Assembly: GCA_934667475.1 (NCBI GenBank)
Contig: CAKUMB010000032.1
Span: 1-7,959, forward strand
Length of the DNA stretch: 7,959 nt
Direction: 5' to 3'
Origin: an uncultured Muribaculaceae bacterium
GTDB lineage: Bacteria > Bacteroidota > Bacteroidia > Bacteroidales > Muribaculaceae
The position numbers and the translations under genes were made by a program. Positions 6,798 through 7,959 of this stretch are shown here, one piece after another; position 1 is the stretch's first letter, and each line of letters begins with the position of its first letter. The notes under the pieces were generated by a model. That model was not told the origin of the DNA, ran no database searches, and was given only the letters and a program-made list of their open reading frames with translations.

Positions 6798-7340
6798 ATG
6801 ACTGCATTACGGGAATTGTTGTGCAACAATCGCATTATGATGGCTGCGATTGTGCTCAACACCATAATTATGTTTGTGGGCGGATTTTTCCGCGACACCA
6901 CCTTTTTTGAGTGGTGCGACACTGCTTTCACGCTGATATTTGTGTGCGAGGCCACCGCCAAGATTTCAAAGCACGGATGGCCGGCCTACTGGCAACGGAA
7001 CTGGAACAGGTTCGACTTTATAGTGCTCATCATAGCCCTGCCGTCGATTTTGAGCCCGCTGTTTGAGCACGAGATTGGCACAAGTGCCGTTCTTGCTTTG
7101 CGCTCAATGCGTCTGCTGAAATCGCTGAAGGTGCTGCACTTCATTCCAAATGTGCACAAGCTGCTCAAGGGCTTAAAGATGGCGGTGAGGGCCTCTTCGC
7201 TGGTGTTTGCAGCCTTTGTGATTGTGCTGTTTGTGTTCTCCATTCTGTCGTTTGCGCTGTTTGGCAGAATCTCGCCCGACTATTTTGGCAATCCGGCAAT
7301 AAGCCTATCAGGCGCACCACACAGAATCCTAACTGCTTGA
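6798..7340 (+). pseudogene. Voltage-sensor ion channel (Ion_trans family), truncated after S5
   Basis: The 180-residue frame encodes an inner-membrane protein of the six-helix voltage-gated cation channel family. Approximate helices are S1 11-31, S2 36-57, S3 71-87, S4 95-115 and S5 134-156. S4 has basic residues at every third position (Arg102, Arg105, Lys108, Lys111), the voltage-sensor signature. Homology continues to FGRISPDYFGNPAISL (155-170), where bacterial relatives go on into the pore helix, selectivity filter and S6. Here it ends in an unrelated tail (SGAPHRILTA) and a stop inside a terminator loop. Without pore and S6 it cannot conduct ions; whether a voltage-sensor fragment keeps a role is unknown. 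It starts 9 bp after the preceding stop, so it belongs to the ATPase operon. The other frames after 7308 do not restore the missing part. Confidence 0.8.
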
Positions 7341-7361
7341 ATATGGGCAGTTAGGATTTTT
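7325..7361 (+). terminator. Rho-independent terminator overlapping the end of the truncated channel frame
   Basis: Perfect 12-bp arms AATCCTAACTGC (7325-7336) and GCAGTTAGGATT (7347-7358) enclose a 10-base loop and are followed by TTTTT (7357-7361). The channel-frame stop codon (7338-7340) lies in the loop. A terminator inside a reading frame is expected if the DNA right of about 7308 came from elsewhere. Confidence 0.85.
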
Positions 7362-7373
7362 GCTTTTGTGAAA

Positions 7374-7427
7374 TTGCCGAGTTTTTGCCGAGTTATTAAG
7401 GGCTTACCAGTATAAGCCTCGGCAAAA
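7374..7427. repeat. Cluster of TTGCCGAG repeats, two direct and one inverted
   Basis: TTGCCGAGTT occurs at 7374-7383 and again at 7385-7394, and its inverse CTCGGCAA at 7418-7425. The second copy and the inverse form perfect 10-bp arms (7383-7392 and 7418-7427). Inside them GGCTTA/TAAGCC (7401-7406, 7413-7418) makes an alternative smaller hairpin. There is no T run after it, so it is not an obvious terminator. The cluster lies within 120 bp of the channel breakpoint. Confidence 0.6.
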
Positions 7428-7470
7428 GTGTCATAATATCAATTTCAACATATTATTTTCACACATAAAA

Positions 7471-7498
7471 GAGGAAACAACCCTATAGTTGTGTTTTC
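7471..7498. promoter_or_regulatory. Imperfect palindrome over the -33 element, candidate operator
   Basis: ACAAC (7477-7481) and GTTGT (7488-7492) flank CCTATA. The symmetry extends weakly outward to GA...TC at 7471-7498, with 8 of 11 positions paired. It covers the -33 TTG (7489-7491) of the regulator promoter, a suitable place for autorepression by the XRE protein encoded next. The link is inferred from position only. Confidence 0.4.
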
Positions 7499-7520
7499 TC
7501 ATTAAAATCAGTTATCTTTG
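7489..7520 (+). promoter_or_regulatory. Promoter of the XRE regulator / hsdR unit
   Basis: TTG at 7489-7491, a 21-base spacer and TATCTTTG at 7513-7520 match the Bacteroidetes promoter. A start near 7525 rules out the longest frame beginning at 7489 and leaves about 50-95 bases of leader, depending on the start codon. Confidence 0.7.
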
Positions 7521-7575
7521 TAGCCAAAATGGCAATAAGTCAAATATAATTGGAACAAAGCGAAATGCGTCTAAG

Positions 7576-7848
7576 ATGATAAAGGAAACAATATCTCCTG
7601 CTCAAAATAAAGGAGCACAAATGAGCCAAGAAGAAAAACCTTGGTTTAACCATTCGCAGATGATAGCCAATATCATGTCCGCAAGAATGAAGGAACTTGG
7701 AATGACTCAAAAGATGTTGGCAGAGAAAATGAATTGCACCCAACAGTACATTTCAAAAATCTTAAAAGGGCGTGAGAACCTTTCGCTTGAAACCATAAGC
7801 AAAATAGAGAATGCCTTGGATATTCATTTCCTGCAAATGAATGAATAG
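7576..7848 (+). CDS. XRE/Cro-type helix-turn-helix regulator
   Basis: A small DNA-binding regulator of 90 residues from 7576, or 75 from 7621. The helix-turn-helix is clear: MTQKMLAEKMNCTQQYISKI is the two-helix core, with LKGRENLSLETISKIENAL completing the Cro-like fold. Start choice is open. The ATG at 7621 has AAAGGAG six bases upstream, rare in this phylum, and gives MSQEEKPWFNHSQM; the ATG at 7576 adds 15 residues without a recognisable site. The gene lies 38 bp before the presumed hsdR start, on the same strand and with no promoter between, suggesting one transcript. It may thus control a type I restriction-modification locus and itself via the palindrome at 7471-7498. An antitoxin-like role is the alternative, but no toxin is seen next to it. 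Its AT-rich composition differs from the chromosomal genes to the left. Confidence 0.85.
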   Translation: MIKETISPAQNKGAQMSQEEKPWFNHSQMIANIMSARMKELGMTQKMLAEKMNCTQQYISKILKGRENLSLETISKIENALDIHFLQMNE

Positions 7849-7886
7849 CCATGTTCTTATAAGTGTAACGATAAAAAAGATCAGAT

Positions 7887-7959
7887 ATGCCAGTACAAAG
7901 TGAAGCTGCCCTCGAAAACGGACTTATAGATACTCTTCAAAAGATGAACTACGAGTATG
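7887..7959 (+). CDS. hsdR: Probable type I restriction enzyme HsdR subunit (N-terminus only)
   Basis: Only 24 codons are in the window; the frame is open at the right edge. The segment SEAALENGLI, then LQKMNYEY, fits the start of HsdR proteins, where an acidic pattern (E-x-x-LE-x-x-LI-x-x-L) and G/N-YEY precede the nuclease domain. HsdR is the ATP-dependent translocase and nuclease subunit of type I restriction complexes. The DEAD-box and PD-(D/E)XK motifs that would prove this lie outside the window. Position right after an XRE gene agrees with a restriction-modification locus. Confidence 0.65.
   Translation, partial: MPVQSEAALENGLIDTLQKMNYEY

Noticed and set aside
6815..6830. Palindrome ATTGTTG-TG-CAACAAT, sharing ATTGTTGCAC (inverted) with the repeats near 3450-3479
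   Set aside because: It lies inside codons 6-11 of the channel gene and a 10-bp match is weak; most likely chance.
7374..7427. CRISPR-like array
   Set aside because: Repeat units are 8-10 bases, only three, unevenly spaced and with one inverted; there are no spacers of regular size.

Overview
The window looks like a chromosomal stretch from a Bacteroidales bacterium (Prevotella- or Muribaculaceae-like; genus not decidable from sequence alone). Pointers are repeated TAnnTTTG -7 boxes, several with TTG about 18-21 bases upstream (the Bacteroidetes -33/-7 promoter), starts mostly without a Shine-Dalgarno, a tRNA gene without encoded CCA, and an outer-membrane protein of the Bacteroidetes 'putative porin' type. 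Genes in the first 4.7 kb are GC-rich; the last 3 kb are visibly more AT-rich.

Layout: 1-360 holds, on the minus strand, a possible promoter leaving the left edge, a hairpin terminator and tRNA-Pro(GGG) with its promoter. A minus-strand aldo/keto reductase (359-1085) is a pseudogene: an internal deletion removed the catalytic-His segment and shifted the frame. A gene-free 311-bp gap follows. A 656-aa outer-membrane porin (1397-3367) sits so close to its promoter that its mRNA is probably leaderless. Alanine dehydrogenase (ald, 3621-4727) is intact with all key residues, has its own promoter and ends at a hairpin terminator.

From 4927 a compact three-gene operon runs on the plus strand: a CbbX/SpoVK-like AAA+ ATPase with a TerB-like N-terminal domain; a 133-aa protein overlapping it by ATGA that looks like a stand-alone paralogue of that N-terminal domain; and, 9 bp later, a voltage-sensor ion channel. 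The channel is cut off after S5 and lacks pore helix, filter and S6. The homology stops abruptly near 7308 and the frame runs into a terminator hairpin.

Past the break, 7341-7575 holds clustered TTGCCGAG repeats and a promoter with an overlapping imperfect palindrome. An XRE-type regulator follows, then the first 24 codons of what looks like a type I restriction HsdR subunit, continuing off the right edge. The right end therefore looks like the start of a defence cassette joined to a damaged channel gene. The AAA+/TerB-like/channel operon is the best candidate here for an undescribed functional module; its job is unknown.
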